Of a stretch of DNA of 41,966 nucleotides, positions 1 to 8,340 are shown piece by piece. Source of the stretch: an uncultured Bacteroidales bacterium (GTDB lineage Bacteria; Bacteroidota; Bacteroidia; Bacteroidales; ML635J-15); contig CALJNE010000040.1 of assembly GCA_937982115.1 (NCBI GenBank), forward strand, positions 1-41,966. The letters run 5' to 3'. A program made the translations under genes and the position numbers. The notes under the pieces were generated by a model that was given only the letters and a program-made list of their open reading frames with translations, searched no databases and was not told the origin of the DNA. Each line of letters opens with the position of its first letter. The stretch's first letter is position 1.

Positions 1-855
1 AAGGGAGTAAGATGTCCTATGGAATTATCCACATACTTCAGGATAAATGCAGCAAACAGCGGACAATTTGAAAGAACATTAATTGTTGCTGACGAAGACT
101 CTTACGTGAGTTATATGGAAGGATGTACAGCTCCGATGAGAGACGAAAATCAATTACATGCTGCCGTGGTTGAAATTATAGCTTTAAAAAATGCAGAAGT
201 AAAATATTCAACCGTACAAAATTGGTATCCCGGCGATAAAGCAGGGAAAGGCGGCATTTATAATTTTGTTACCAAAAGAGGTATTTGCAAAGGCGATAAC
301 TCAAAGATTTCGTGGACACAGGTTGAAACCGGTTCAGCAATAACATGGAAATACCCGAGTACAATACTTAAAGGAGATAACTCAGTGTCGGAGTTTTATT
401 CAGTAGCAGTAACAAATCATTTTCAACAAGCAGATACAGGAACAAAAATGATTCATCTCGGTAAAAATACTAGCAGCACTATTGTTTCAAAAGGTATTTC
501 TGCCGGGCGAAGTAATAATTCCTACAGAGGTCTTGTAAAAATTGCCAAGAATGCAGTCAATTCAAGAAATTTTTCGCAATGCGACAGTTTGCTGCTTGGC
601 GATAAATGCGGAGCTCACACTTTTCCTTATATTGAAGTGGAAAACGATAGTTCCATAGTAGAACACGAAGCTACTACCTCAAAAATCAGCGAAGATCAGA
701 TATTTTACTGCAATCAGCGTGGAATTTCCACTGAAGATGCAGTTGGATTAATTGTAAACGGTTATGCTAGAGAAGTTTTAAACAAACTGCCCATGGAATT
801 TGCCGTAGAAGCTCAAAAACTTCTGCAAATAAGCCTTGAAGGAAGCGTCGGATAA
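1..855 (+). CDS. sufB: Fe-S cluster assembly scaffold SufB (5' truncated by window edge)
   Basis: C-terminal ~285 residues of SufB, the scaffold subunit of the SufBC2D complex that builds Fe-S clusters in the cytoplasm. The frame is open from base 1 ([13 protein letters not shown]), so the ATG at 19 is internal and the true start lies upstream of the window. Seen: the beta-helix core with MEGCTAPM, the [21 protein letters not shown] stretch that carries the conserved cysteine used in cluster assembly, the EHEATTSKI segment and the C-terminal FYCNQRGI helix. All are typical of the family. Its TAA shares its last base with the ATG of the next gene (TAATG, 853-857), which suggests translational coupling. 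It heads a sufB-HEAT-sufC-sufD-feoB run. The identification is secure; only the N-terminus is missing. Confidence 0.97.
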   Translation, partial: KGVRCPMELSTYFRINAANSGQFERTLIVADEDSYVSYMEGCTAPMRDENQLHAAVVEIIALKNAEVKYSTVQNWYPGDKAGKGGIYNFVTKRGICKGDNSKISWTQVETGSAITWKYPSTILKGDNSVSEFYSVAVTNHFQQADTGTKMIHLGKNTSSTIVSKGISAGRSNNSYRGLVKIAKNAVNSRNFSQCDSLLLGDKCGAHTFPYIEVENDSSIVEHEATTSKISEDQIFYCNQRGISTEDAVGLIVNGYAREVLNKLPMEFAVEAQKLLQISLEGSVG

Positions 856-1391
856 TGAATAAACCAAATAACATAGAACCATTTTTGAACGCCATCGGAA
901 TTATGCAAGAACATACAATTCTAAAGCTCAAGTCAAATCCTGATTTGATTGAAGAAATTGCAGAATATTCCTTTTCCGACAATCCTGACGCATGGAAAGC
1001 CGTATGGATTCTTAACTTATATCTTGACAGATATGATGGACAGCAAATAATCTCCCATTACAGAGATGCGTTCATAGAAAATTTACATAAGATACAAAAA
1101 GACGGTCATATTAGAGAAATCATAAAACTATTAACAAAAATTAAACTAAGTGAAGAACATGAATCGGAAGTTTTCGACTATTGTTTCTCACAACTTTCAA
1201 ACAATAAGATACAGGCTTCAGTTAGGGCAATGTCTTTTCAATTTATATTAAACGCAGCAAAAAAATATCCCGAAATAACCGAAGAAATAGAATACATTTT
1301 TGAGGATATTAAAAATTATTTAAGCCCCGGTATAAGAAGCAGCATTCAAAATAAAATAATGAAAACAGAATTGTTGAATAATAAAAAATAA
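855..1391 (+). CDS. HEAT-like alpha-helical protein inside the SUF operon
   Basis: A 178-residue cytoplasmic protein with no signal peptide or membrane segment. It appears all-helical. The pattern 'NPDAWKAVWILNLYLDR' followed by 'SVRAMSFQFILNAAKKYPE' and 'SPGIRSSIQNKI' looks like degenerate HEAT/ARM-type helix pairs, and I recall similar short helical proteins from Bacteroidota genomes. Function unknown. It starts at the TAATG overlap with sufB and ends 4 bp before sufC, so it is translated with the Fe-S scaffold genes. That position suggests, by inference only, an accessory or client-binding role for the SUF machinery. Lys/Glu-rich, no catalytic motif visible. The family assignment is by eye and uncertain; that it is a real gene is near certain from the packing. 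Confidence 0.8.
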   Translation: MNKPNNIEPFLNAIGIMQEHTILKLKSNPDLIEEIAEYSFSDNPDAWKAVWILNLYLDRYDGQQIISHYRDAFIENLHKIQKDGHIREIIKLLTKIKLSEEHESEVFDYCFSQLSNNKIQASVRAMSFQFILNAAKKYPEITEEIEYIFEDIKNYLSPGIRSSIQNKIMKTELLNNKK

Positions 1392-1395
1392 GAAT

Positions 1396-2136
1396 ATGTT
1401 ATCAATAAAAGATTTACATGCCGAAATAAACGGAAGAGAAATTTTAAAAGGAATAAATCTCGAGATAAAAAAAGGGGAAGTTCATGCCATAATGGGACCC
1501 AATGGATCAGGAAAATCTACACTCGCATCTGTATTGGCAGGGAAGGAAGATTACGAAATTACAAAAGGCGAAGTTCTCTATATGGGAAAAAATTTACTTG
1601 ATCTTTCAGTGGAAGAAAGAGCTAAGGAAGGTATTTTTCTAAGTTTTCAATATCCAGTAGAGATTCCCGGTGTGAGCATGATTAATTTTATGAAAACAGC
1701 CGTAAACGAACATCGTAAATATCAAGGTCTGCCGCCAATGAGTTCGGCTGAATTTCTGAAATACATGCGTGAAATGAAAGATATTGTTGAATTAAAATCT
1801 GATCTGGCAAACCGTTCTGTAAATCAAGGATTTAGCGGAGGAGAAAAAAAACGTAATGAAATTTTTCAGATGGCAATGTTAAAACCTAAACTTGCCATAC
1901 TCGACGAAACAGACTCCGGATTGGATATTGACGCTTTAAGAATCGTGGCAAATGGTGTTAATAAATTAAAAACCAATGAAAATTCCATAATTGTTATTAC
2001 TCACTATCAAAGGTTGCTTGATTATATAGTTCCCGATTTTGTGCATATTTTGTATGACGGTAAAATAGTTAAATCAGGAACAAAAGAATTGGCACTCGAG
2101 TTAGAACAAAAAGGTTATAATTGGATTAAAGAATAA
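1396..2136 (+). CDS. sufC: Fe-S cluster assembly ATPase SufC
   Basis: ABC-type ATPase of the SUF complex; ATP hydrolysis drives rearrangement of SufB-SufD during cluster assembly. It has 246 residues, the normal family length. Seen in order: Walker A GPNGSGKST (residues 34-42), Q-loop region LSFQYPVEIPG (82-92), ABC signature FSGGEKKR (146-153) typical of SufC, Walker B LAILDE (167-171), D-loop SGLDID and switch His in ITHYQR (about 203). The ATG is preceded closely by the stop of the HEAT-like gene (4-bp gap), and sufD starts about 11 bp after its stop. Standard gene; nothing missing. Confidence 0.98.
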   Translation: MLSIKDLHAEINGREILKGINLEIKKGEVHAIMGPNGSGKSTLASVLAGKEDYEITKGEVLYMGKNLLDLSVEERAKEGIFLSFQYPVEIPGVSMINFMKTAVNEHRKYQGLPPMSSAEFLKYMREMKDIVELKSDLANRSVNQGFSGGEKKRNEIFQMAMLKPKLAILDETDSGLDIDALRIVANGVNKLKTNENSIIVITHYQRLLDYIVPDFVHILYDGKIVKSGTKELALELEQKGYNWIKE

Positions 2137-2147
2137 AATTCTTGAAT

Positions 2148-3512
2148 ATGGATATTGAAACTTCTTTTAAAAAATATATAAAGCTTTTTGAAGAAACATC
2201 TTCAAAACTAAAAAATGAAGATAGCGAGTTTGTTTACAAAACTCGTATCAAAGCTTTTGAAAAATTCAAAGAAACAGGATTGCCTGATCATAATCACGAA
2301 AACTACAAATATGCCGGCATAGCGGAAATTTTATCCGAAGATTATGAGTTTTCTTTAGAATCACGACAAGCTCTGGTTGATTTAAACCACTTTTTTGAAT
2401 GCGAAGTTAAAGATTTAGACACTCATGTCATTTTACTTTCAAACGGTGAATATTATCAGAACAACAAACCCATTGAGGGCATTAACGAAAATATTATTAT
2501 TTGCAGTCTGAAAGAAGCAAAAATTAAACATAAAGACCTCTTTGAAAAATATTACAACAAAACCGTATCAGAAAGCAATGACGGCTTTGTCGCTTTAAAT
2601 GCCATGTTTGCTAATGACGGTTTATTTATTTACGTTCCCGATAATACAAAAGTCAACAAAACTATTCAACTCGTAAATCTAACACATGGTTTTGGAAATA
2701 AAAATATTTTTAAAAGGAATCTTGTTGTTGTTGGTAAAAATGCCGAACTATCTTTGATTATTTGTGATCACACCCTTAACAACAGTAAAAATTTCACCAT
2801 TGACATAACAGAAAGTTATGTTGAAGAAAACGGATTTTTGCAATATCATACCTTACAAAACGAACCCAACAAATCATCAGTAATAAACAATCTTTTCATT
2901 CAGCTTGAAAGATATGCAAGAATAAATTCTTTTGTATTGTCTTTACATGGAGGCCTTATAAGAAATAATCTTTATGCAAAGCTTTCAGGAGAAAATTCCG
3001 AAGCAAATCTTTACGGAGTTAACCTTACCGACAGAAAACAAAGAATAGACAATTTTACAATTATTGACCATATAGCTCCTAACTGCACGAGCAACGAACT
3101 TTACAAAGGAATTCTCGATGAAGAAGCAAAAGGATCATTTGCCGGAAGAATTATTGTAAGGCCGGGAGCTCAAAAGACAAATGCCTATCAGACAAACAAA
3201 AACATCTGTCTCACTCCCGAAGCTAAGATGCGAACAAAACCACAACTGGAAATTTATGCCGATGACGTAAAATGTTCGCATGGAGCTACTGTTGGGCAAC
3301 TTGATGAAGATGCTCTATTTTACCTGAGACAAAGAGGAATTGATTACAAAGAAGCACGCTTGCTGTTAATGTTTGCTTTTGTGAACGATATTTTATTAAA
3401 AATGGAAATCGAACCATTACGCAATAGAGTTGCAAGTCTTATAAATGCGAGATTGCGTGGAGAGTTTAGCGACTGTTCACATTGTTTGTTAAACTGTCAT
3501 ACAAGAGAATAA
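2148..3512 (+). CDS. sufD: Fe-S cluster assembly protein SufD
   Basis: SufD forms the heterodimer with SufB on which SufC acts, and is required for iron delivery to the nascent cluster. 454 residues from the ATG at 2148; an in-frame TTG at 2142 would add two residues but is a poorer start. Seen: the beta-helix core and the diagnostic C-terminal block CSHGATVGQLDEDALFYLRQRGI, which includes the conserved His. The extreme C-terminus is DCSHCLLNCHTRE, a CX2CX3C cluster beyond the usual end of the core fold, which could bind a metal or Fe-S cluster (inference). The next gene, feoB-like, begins 4 nt after the stop. Confidence 0.97.
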   Translation: MDIETSFKKYIKLFEETSSKLKNEDSEFVYKTRIKAFEKFKETGLPDHNHENYKYAGIAEILSEDYEFSLESRQALVDLNHFFECEVKDLDTHVILLSNGEYYQNNKPIEGINENIIICSLKEAKIKHKDLFEKYYNKTVSESNDGFVALNAMFANDGLFIYVPDNTKVNKTIQLVNLTHGFGNKNIFKRNLVVVGKNAELSLIICDHTLNNSKNFTIDITESYVEENGFLQYHTLQNEPNKSSVINNLFIQLERYARINSFVLSLHGGLIRNNLYAKLSGENSEANLYGVNLTDRKQRIDNFTIIDHIAPNCTSNELYKGILDEEAKGSFAGRIIVRPGAQKTNAYQTNKNICLTPEAKMRTKPQLEIYADDVKCSHGATVGQLDEDALFYLRQRGIDYKEARLLLMFAFVNDILLKMEIEPLRNRVASLINARLRGEFSDCSHCLLNCHTRE

Positions 3513-3516
3513 TACT

Positions 3517-5850
3517 ATGGTACACACTCCGGAAATAGAAATTGGAACAGAATACTATATCAGTAAACTCACAGGCAGATGGGGAATTAGACGCAGGATA
3601 AATTCCATTGGAATAAATTCCGGAAAAAAAATCATCTTTCTAAGAAAAAATCGTAACGGACAATACATTTTTAAATTTTCGGATAAGAAGAGAAAACAAA
3701 AATTACCAAACAATTATCTTCATTTTATAAATCTTATCCCTACAGATGATCCAAATTTTGAGCTAAAAGCAGATGCAGATTCAAAAACTATTTATGTTGA
3801 TATTTTTCGGAACGAAGATACTACATGTTTAAATATTTTCGAAAAAGAAAACGAATATGCTTATAATGACCACAAGTTCAGAATTAACTATTTGCCTGCA
3901 CTATCTACAATCTACGGAGAACAATACGAAAGAAAAAAACTTAGAAATAAAATTCTTAGCGATTTCCCGGATGTTTTCCTAGGTATTATAGACTTTAACA
4001 ACCTCGAAAACGATTTGTTTCTACTCACCCAATTTATTGATATGGATGCGAAAATCGTTTTGGTTGTCAAGAATTACGATGAGAGCAAACTTGAAAAACC
4101 TGTTGATTTTGAACTTTTGGGAAAACTTATTGGTATTCCAATTTTAAAAATAAACGAAGACGAAGGTATAATTTCCGAAGAAGACAGAAAAAAACTTTTT
4201 GAAACCTTAATTCGCACTCATAAGGATATTGAACCGGATGTGCGTCATGTACACGTTAACTTTGGCAGAGAAATCGAAAAAAGCATATCAAACCTTATAA
4301 AATTTTTAAAACGCAGAACCAAAAACGATTTTATAGCTTCGGCACGATACCTTGCAATTGGTTTGTTGGAAAACGATCCTCTAATTTATAAACTTTTTGA
4401 AAATGAGAAATGGTATCACAAACTAAAAGAAAAGCGCAAATCAGAAGCTGAAAGATTATCAAGTTTATATAATGACCATGTTTTTAACATTATAAAAAAT
4501 GCCCGAAAGGCTTATGTGAGCGGAGCAATTAAAGAAATTAATGCTCCATACCAACCGGAGACACTTACCAAAAAAATAGACAGAATAGTAACTCACAAGT
4601 TTTGGGGATTCCCAATTTTTATAGCCTTTATGGCTCTAACATTTTATTCTACTTTCGAGCTGGGAAAAATTCCAATGCATTGGCTTGAAAATGGTATAGA
4701 AAAATTAACAAATTATCTCGAAAACTCTCTCGCCCCAAGTTTCTGGAAAGATTTGATTATTAACGGAGCTATTGATGGAGTTGGCGGAGTTTTGGTGTTT
4801 CTGCCTAATATTTTTATTCTTTTCTTTTTCATTGGTTTTCTAGAGACATCAGGATATATGTCGCGGGCAGCCTTTATAATGGATAAGTACATGCACAAAA
4901 TCGGTTTGCACGGAAAATCCTTTATCCCAATGATTATGGGATTTGGTTGTACCGTGCCTGCTATTTTGAGTACACGTATCCTCGAAAACAAAAGAGACAG
5001 AATTCTCACAATGCTTGTCGTACCGTTTATGTCCTGTTCAGCTCGTTTGCCGGTATATATTTTACTAATTTCGGCATTTTTCCCGGAACAGCCGGTTTTA
5101 ATTCTTTTTGGAATTTATGGTTTTGGAATTCTGCTGGCAATGATTGTATCGTTGTTTTTTAGTAAAACCATTTTAAAGCAGAAAGAAAATCCATATATAA
5201 TGGAGTTATTGCCATACAAACGGCCAAGTATAAAGTTCCTGCTTTATTACACATGGATGCGAGGTAAAGAATATTTAAAAAAGATTGGTGGTATAATTCT
5301 TATAGGATCGGTAATTATTTGGTTGTTGGGTTATTTTCCAAGAAATGTACAATACAGCAAAAATTATGATGAGTTAATCAGCAATGCCGAAAGCACCGAA
5401 AAAATTGATGAACTTTTACTTCAAAAGGAAGCGGAACATCACAAACTTTCTTATATTGGACAAATAGGTTCTTTAATTGAACCTGTTATGCGACCTCTGG
5501 GTTTTGATTGGAAAATGAGTGTAAGTTTAGTAGCAGGTATAGCCGGAAAAGAAATTACCGTTAGCACAATGGGAGTACTTTATCAAGCTAAAGAGGAAGG
5601 ACATTCATTGCAAAACAAATTAAAATCCGAAGTATATACTTCTGGTCCAAAAGCAGGAGAACCTGTTTTTACAAAACTTGTTGCTCTGGCATTCATGTTT
5701 TTTGTTTTAATTTATTTTCCGTGTATGGCTGTAATTTCTGCCATCTGGAAAGAATCTAAACTTAAATGGGCAGTTTTTACCGCTGTTTATACAACTGCAT
5801 TGGCCTGGTTAGTCGCCTTTGCAATCTATCAAATAGGAAGTCTTTTATAG
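3517..5850 (+). CDS. FeoAB-type ferrous iron transporter with a degenerate (pseudo-GTPase) G domain
   Basis: A 777-residue FeoB-family inner-membrane protein. Residues ~10-76 resemble a divergent FeoA SH3-like domain (GIRRRINSIGINSGKK). Residues ~90-235 align with the FeoB G domain but its GTP-binding motifs are gone: the P-loop GxPNxGKTT position reads DIFRNEDTTCLN (95-106), the switch I/G2 stretch is missing, G3 DLPG reads NYLPA (124-128), and G4 NxxD reads KNYD (185-188). The segment PDVFLGIIDFNNLENDLFLLTQ still matches FeoB well. The membrane domain looks intact: LETSGYMSRAAF, GFGCTVPAIL (475-484; GCNVPA in most FeoB), MSCSARLPVY (505-514), AGIAGKEITVSTMG and VLIYFPCMAVISAIWKE. It is 4 nt after sufD, tying iron uptake to Fe-S assembly. 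FeoB-family membership is secure; loss of GTP binding is inferred from motifs. Confidence 0.93.
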   Translation: MVHTPEIEIGTEYYISKLTGRWGIRRRINSIGINSGKKIIFLRKNRNGQYIFKFSDKKRKQKLPNNYLHFINLIPTDDPNFELKADADSKTIYVDIFRNEDTTCLNIFEKENEYAYNDHKFRINYLPALSTIYGEQYERKKLRNKILSDFPDVFLGIIDFNNLENDLFLLTQFIDMDAKIVLVVKNYDESKLEKPVDFELLGKLIGIPILKINEDEGIISEEDRKKLFETLIRTHKDIEPDVRHVHVNFGREIEKSISNLIKFLKRRTKNDFIASARYLAIGLLENDPLIYKLFENEKWYHKLKEKRKSEAERLSSLYNDHVFNIIKNARKAYVSGAIKEINAPYQPETLTKKIDRIVTHKFWGFPIFIAFMALTFYSTFELGKIPMHWLENGIEKLTNYLENSLAPSFWKDLIINGAIDGVGGVLVFLPNIFILFFFIGFLETSGYMSRAAFIMDKYMHKIGLHGKSFIPMIMGFGCTVPAILSTRILENKRDRILTMLVVPFMSCSARLPVYILLISAFFPEQPVLILFGIYGFGILLAMIVSLFFSKTILKQKENPYIMELLPYKRPSIKFLLYYTWMRGKEYLKKIGGIILIGSVIIWLLGYFPRNVQYSKNYDELISNAESTEKIDELLLQKEAEHHKLSYIGQIGSLIEPVMRPLGFDWKMSVSLVAGIAGKEITVSTMGVLYQAKEEGHSLQNKLKSEVYTSGPKAGEPVFTKLVALAFMFFVLIYFPCMAVISAIWKESKLKWAVFTAVYTTALAWLVAFAIYQIGSLL

Positions 5851-5917
5851 TATTTAAAGCAATATAAAATTTCTTAGTAAAATTTTATTATTTTTACTGA
5901 AACTAAAAACTTTATAT

Positions 5918-7234
5918 ATGAAATTTCCTGATGAATTAAGCTGCAATTATATCACTGAATTAAACAAATACGTTATTGTTGATCCCTATCCGTTTTCAAT
6001 AGATTTAAAAAATTCCCGCGGAATGTTTATACAAACCGTTGAAGGCGAAAAAATATTCGACTGGACAGGTTTGTACGGGTCAAAATTATTAGGATATAAT
6101 CATTCGGGAATGTTCGAAAAAGAATATATCGAAAAATTGATATATGCAGCAAATAATAAAATGCCAAATCCTGATTTTCTCACTCCCGAATGTTTGGAGT
6201 ATTATCGTTTGCTGCACGAAATTGCACCTCGCTGCATGAAAAACGAAAAACTTGAAGTTTACAGCGTTAACTCCGGAGCCGAGGCCGTAGAAAATATGAT
6301 GAAATATTTCATCAATATTTATAACAAACGTATGATACGCTGCGGAAAACCAATAACACAACGCCGTTTTATTTATTTTGACCAAGCTTTTCACGGTAGA
6401 ACGGTATTTGCACTAAATGTTACTGTTCTGGATCATGATCCAATATTAAATAAAGATTTTAAGGGAATTATTCCGGGCAATCTGAGAATGCCATTTCCGG
6501 CATATAACAGTGAATTAAGTGATGAAGAAAATCGCACTGAGATGAGAAATGCTTTAGCAGCACTGGAATATGCTATAAAAACCTATCAGGATGAAATAGT
6601 GGGACTTATCTTAGAGCCTCTACAAGGAGCAGGAGGACAAAGGCATGCTCTTCCGGAGTTTTACACAGAATTAAGTAAACTTTGCAAAAAATATAATATC
6701 CTCTGGGGACTCGACGAAGTGCAAACAGCTGGCGGTCAAACAGGTGAAATTTTTGCAATTGATTTGTTCGACATCCCCTACCCTCCAAATGCTGTGGCAA
6801 CTGCAAAAAAATTTGGAAATGGAGTCGTTTACATGATTAAACCTATGGAAGATATTGGAGTACTTGACTCTACCTGGGGAGGAACATTAGCAGATATGGT
6901 GAGATTTGTGCAAGAATGGAAAATCGTTCGCAAAGAAAAACTAATTGAACAAATTCCCGAAAAAACAGAATATCTAAAAAAAGCTTTGTATAGTTTGAAA
7001 GAAAAATATCCGAACATTATTTATAATATCCGAGGATTAGGCATTTATCAAGGTTTTAGTTTAAAAGAAAAAGAATTGAAATCAATACTTATCGAAAAGG
7101 CATTGCAAGAACAAAATCTCTTACTACTGGGGGCAGGACCAAGCACTATTCGCTTAAGACCGCCGCTTGATATGAGCTTTGAAGATATTGATTTACTGCA
7201 TGAAAAACTTGACCAGGTGCTAAAAACTTTGTAA
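5918..7234 (+). CDS. Class III PLP aminotransferase, L-lysine 6-transaminase-like
   Basis: 438-residue fold-type I aminotransferase. The N-terminal VDPYPFSIDLKNSRGM, the NSGAEAVENMMK phosphate-binding region, the AFHGRT motif, LDEVQT (PLP-binding Asp ~266), ATAKKFGNG (Schiff-base Lys ~297/298) and STWGGTLADMVR all match the lysine 6-aminotransferase branch as I recall it from the mycobacterial enzyme. LAT converts L-lysine to 2-aminoadipate semialdehyde. Difference: the conserved gate glutamate in QGEGG is Ala here (LQGAGGQRH, ~238), so the substrate may not be lysine. It follows feoB by 67 bp and precedes the lipase-like gene by 6 bp. Family sure; substrate uncertain. Confidence 0.88.
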   Translation: MKFPDELSCNYITELNKYVIVDPYPFSIDLKNSRGMFIQTVEGEKIFDWTGLYGSKLLGYNHSGMFEKEYIEKLIYAANNKMPNPDFLTPECLEYYRLLHEIAPRCMKNEKLEVYSVNSGAEAVENMMKYFINIYNKRMIRCGKPITQRRFIYFDQAFHGRTVFALNVTVLDHDPILNKDFKGIIPGNLRMPFPAYNSELSDEENRTEMRNALAALEYAIKTYQDEIVGLILEPLQGAGGQRHALPEFYTELSKLCKKYNILWGLDEVQTAGGQTGEIFAIDLFDIPYPPNAVATAKKFGNGVVYMIKPMEDIGVLDSTWGGTLADMVRFVQEWKIVRKEKLIEQIPEKTEYLKKALYSLKEKYPNIIYNIRGLGIYQGFSLKEKELKSILIEKALQEQNLLLLGAGPSTIRLRPPLDMSFEDIDLLHEKLDQVLKTL

Positions 7235-7240
7235 TTCAAT

Positions 7241-7945
7241 ATGAAAAAACTTTTCATCATAGTTTTTACTTGTTTTTTTATTATTAAACCTGTTGTTTCT
7301 TCTCACATAATTTTTCTTGTTCATGGATATGCAAATCCCAATGTAATTCTATTCAGAATAAACAACAAACTAATACAAAACAATTTCAAAAGCATAAATT
7401 ATCAATATCCCGGATTATTTGTTGATCTCGAGCGTCTTGGTGAAAGTTTATATTATGACGTTAAGAGAACCCAGGCTGATACTGTTTCTTTTGTAACACA
7501 TTCTATGGGAGCTCTTGTAGTACGTTCAATGCTAAAATTTGCTGCATCAGATTTCGATTTTCCTGTTATTCACAGAATAGTAATGATAACCCCACCCAAT
7601 CGAGGAGCCGACATTGCCGACTTTTTTGGATTTGATTTTTTAAAACCATTTTTGGGGCCAAATGTAGTAAAGATGAAAACTGATACATTGTCTTACGCAA
7701 ACAAACTTCCTGTTCCAATAAACACAGAAATTGGTGTTATTATTGGACTAAGAGGAGATGGAAGAGGTTATAACCCATTAATAAAAGGAGATAATGACGG
7801 TCTTATTAGACCCAAGAATAAACTTTTAGGAAACGAGAAAGAGGTTTTAATTGTGCGACATAATCATTTTACAGTGCTCATAGCTAATGATGTATTAAAT
7901 TCGATTATAAACTTTTTAAAATACGGGAAATTTAACATGGACTAA
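7241..7945 (+). CDS. Secreted/periplasmic alpha/beta-hydrolase (lipase/esterase-like)
   Basis: 234 residues starting with a signal peptide (MKKLFIIVFTCFFIIKPVVSS). Seen: the oxyanion strand FLVHGYANP (~25-33), nucleophile elbow VTHSMGA (Ser88; Thr replaces the first Gly of GxSxG), ITPPNRGADIAD after the nucleophile as in PGAP1/EstA-type lipases, acid GDNDGLI (Asp186) and HNHF (His209). This is a complete Ser-Asp-His triad. It probably hydrolyses an ester in the periplasm or outside the cell; substrate unknown. It starts 6 bp after the aminotransferase stop, so the two are likely cotranscribed, although no functional link is obvious. Confidence 0.88.
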   Translation: MKKLFIIVFTCFFIIKPVVSSHIIFLVHGYANPNVILFRINNKLIQNNFKSINYQYPGLFVDLERLGESLYYDVKRTQADTVSFVTHSMGALVVRSMLKFAASDFDFPVIHRIVMITPPNRGADIADFFGFDFLKPFLGPNVVKMKTDTLSYANKLPVPINTEIGVIIGLRGDGRGYNPLIKGDNDGLIRPKNKLLGNEKEVLIVRHNHFTVLIANDVLNSIINFLKYGKFNMD

Positions 7946-7983
7946 AGAAATTCTCAGAACTCAAACCTTGTAAGAAGGAAATA

Positions 7984-8169
7984 GTGCAGGCATTCATGCA
8001 TTTTGAAAATCCGGGCACCTTAATATTTCGAGCTTTAAATAAAAAAGATTTTTCTGATGCTAAATTTGTAATTTCAGAGCTTAAAGATTTTAAACCTGAA
8101 ATGTTTGAATATTGTCGCCACGAATGTTGTTCGAATGTCTTAATAATTATTAAAAAATTAGGAATGTAA
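7984..8169 (+). CDS. Possible small ORF, unknown function
   Basis: A 61-codon open frame from a GTG with an AGAAGGAA stretch just upstream. The frame is open back to 7936 but has no ATG before the internal one at 7996. The peptide (MHFENPGTLIFRALNKKDFSDAKF...) has a credible amino-acid mix with three cysteines near the end (CRHECC). I do not recognise it. It could be a small protein, the remnant of a truncated gene beside the repeat cluster that follows, or chance. The opposite strand is also open here, which lowers confidence. Confidence 0.3.
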   Translation: MQAFMHFENPGTLIFRALNKKDFSDAKFVISELKDFKPEMFEYCRHECCSNVLIIIKKLGM

Positions 8170-8296
8170 TACACTATAAATTAGAGTATGGGTTTGGCTT
8201 CTCAGATATAAGTGGGTTCGACTTTTTTGTAAAACGGTGGTGTTCAGCTTCTAGAATAGCGGTGAGTTCGGCTTCGCTAAACCACCGGAACTGACG

Positions 8297-8322
8297 GGGG
8301 ACTGATCGCAGTCGAAGTCCCC
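8297..8322. repeat. Inverted repeat GGGGACT / AGTCCCC
   Basis: Perfect 7-bp arms (8297-8303 and 8316-8322) around a 12-base loop, inside the REP-like cluster. GC-rich and therefore stable, with no T-run after it on either strand. Confidence 0.7.
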
Positions 8323-8340
8323 AATTGTAAAAGCAAGAAA

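Noticed and set aside
2142-2147. TTG start for sufD two codons before the ATG
   Set aside because: The ATG at 2148 is a better start and the extra residues add nothing to the family alignment.
5876-5898. AT-only hairpin AGTAAAA/TTTTACT between feoB and the aminotransferase
   Set aside because: Stem is weak, loop is long and there is no T-run, so I do not call it a terminator; the genes may still be cotranscribed.
7932-8174. 80-codon minus-strand ORF opposite the small ORF
   Set aside because: Antisense shadow with no start context, ending inside the lipase-like gene end; the + frame is at least as protein-like.
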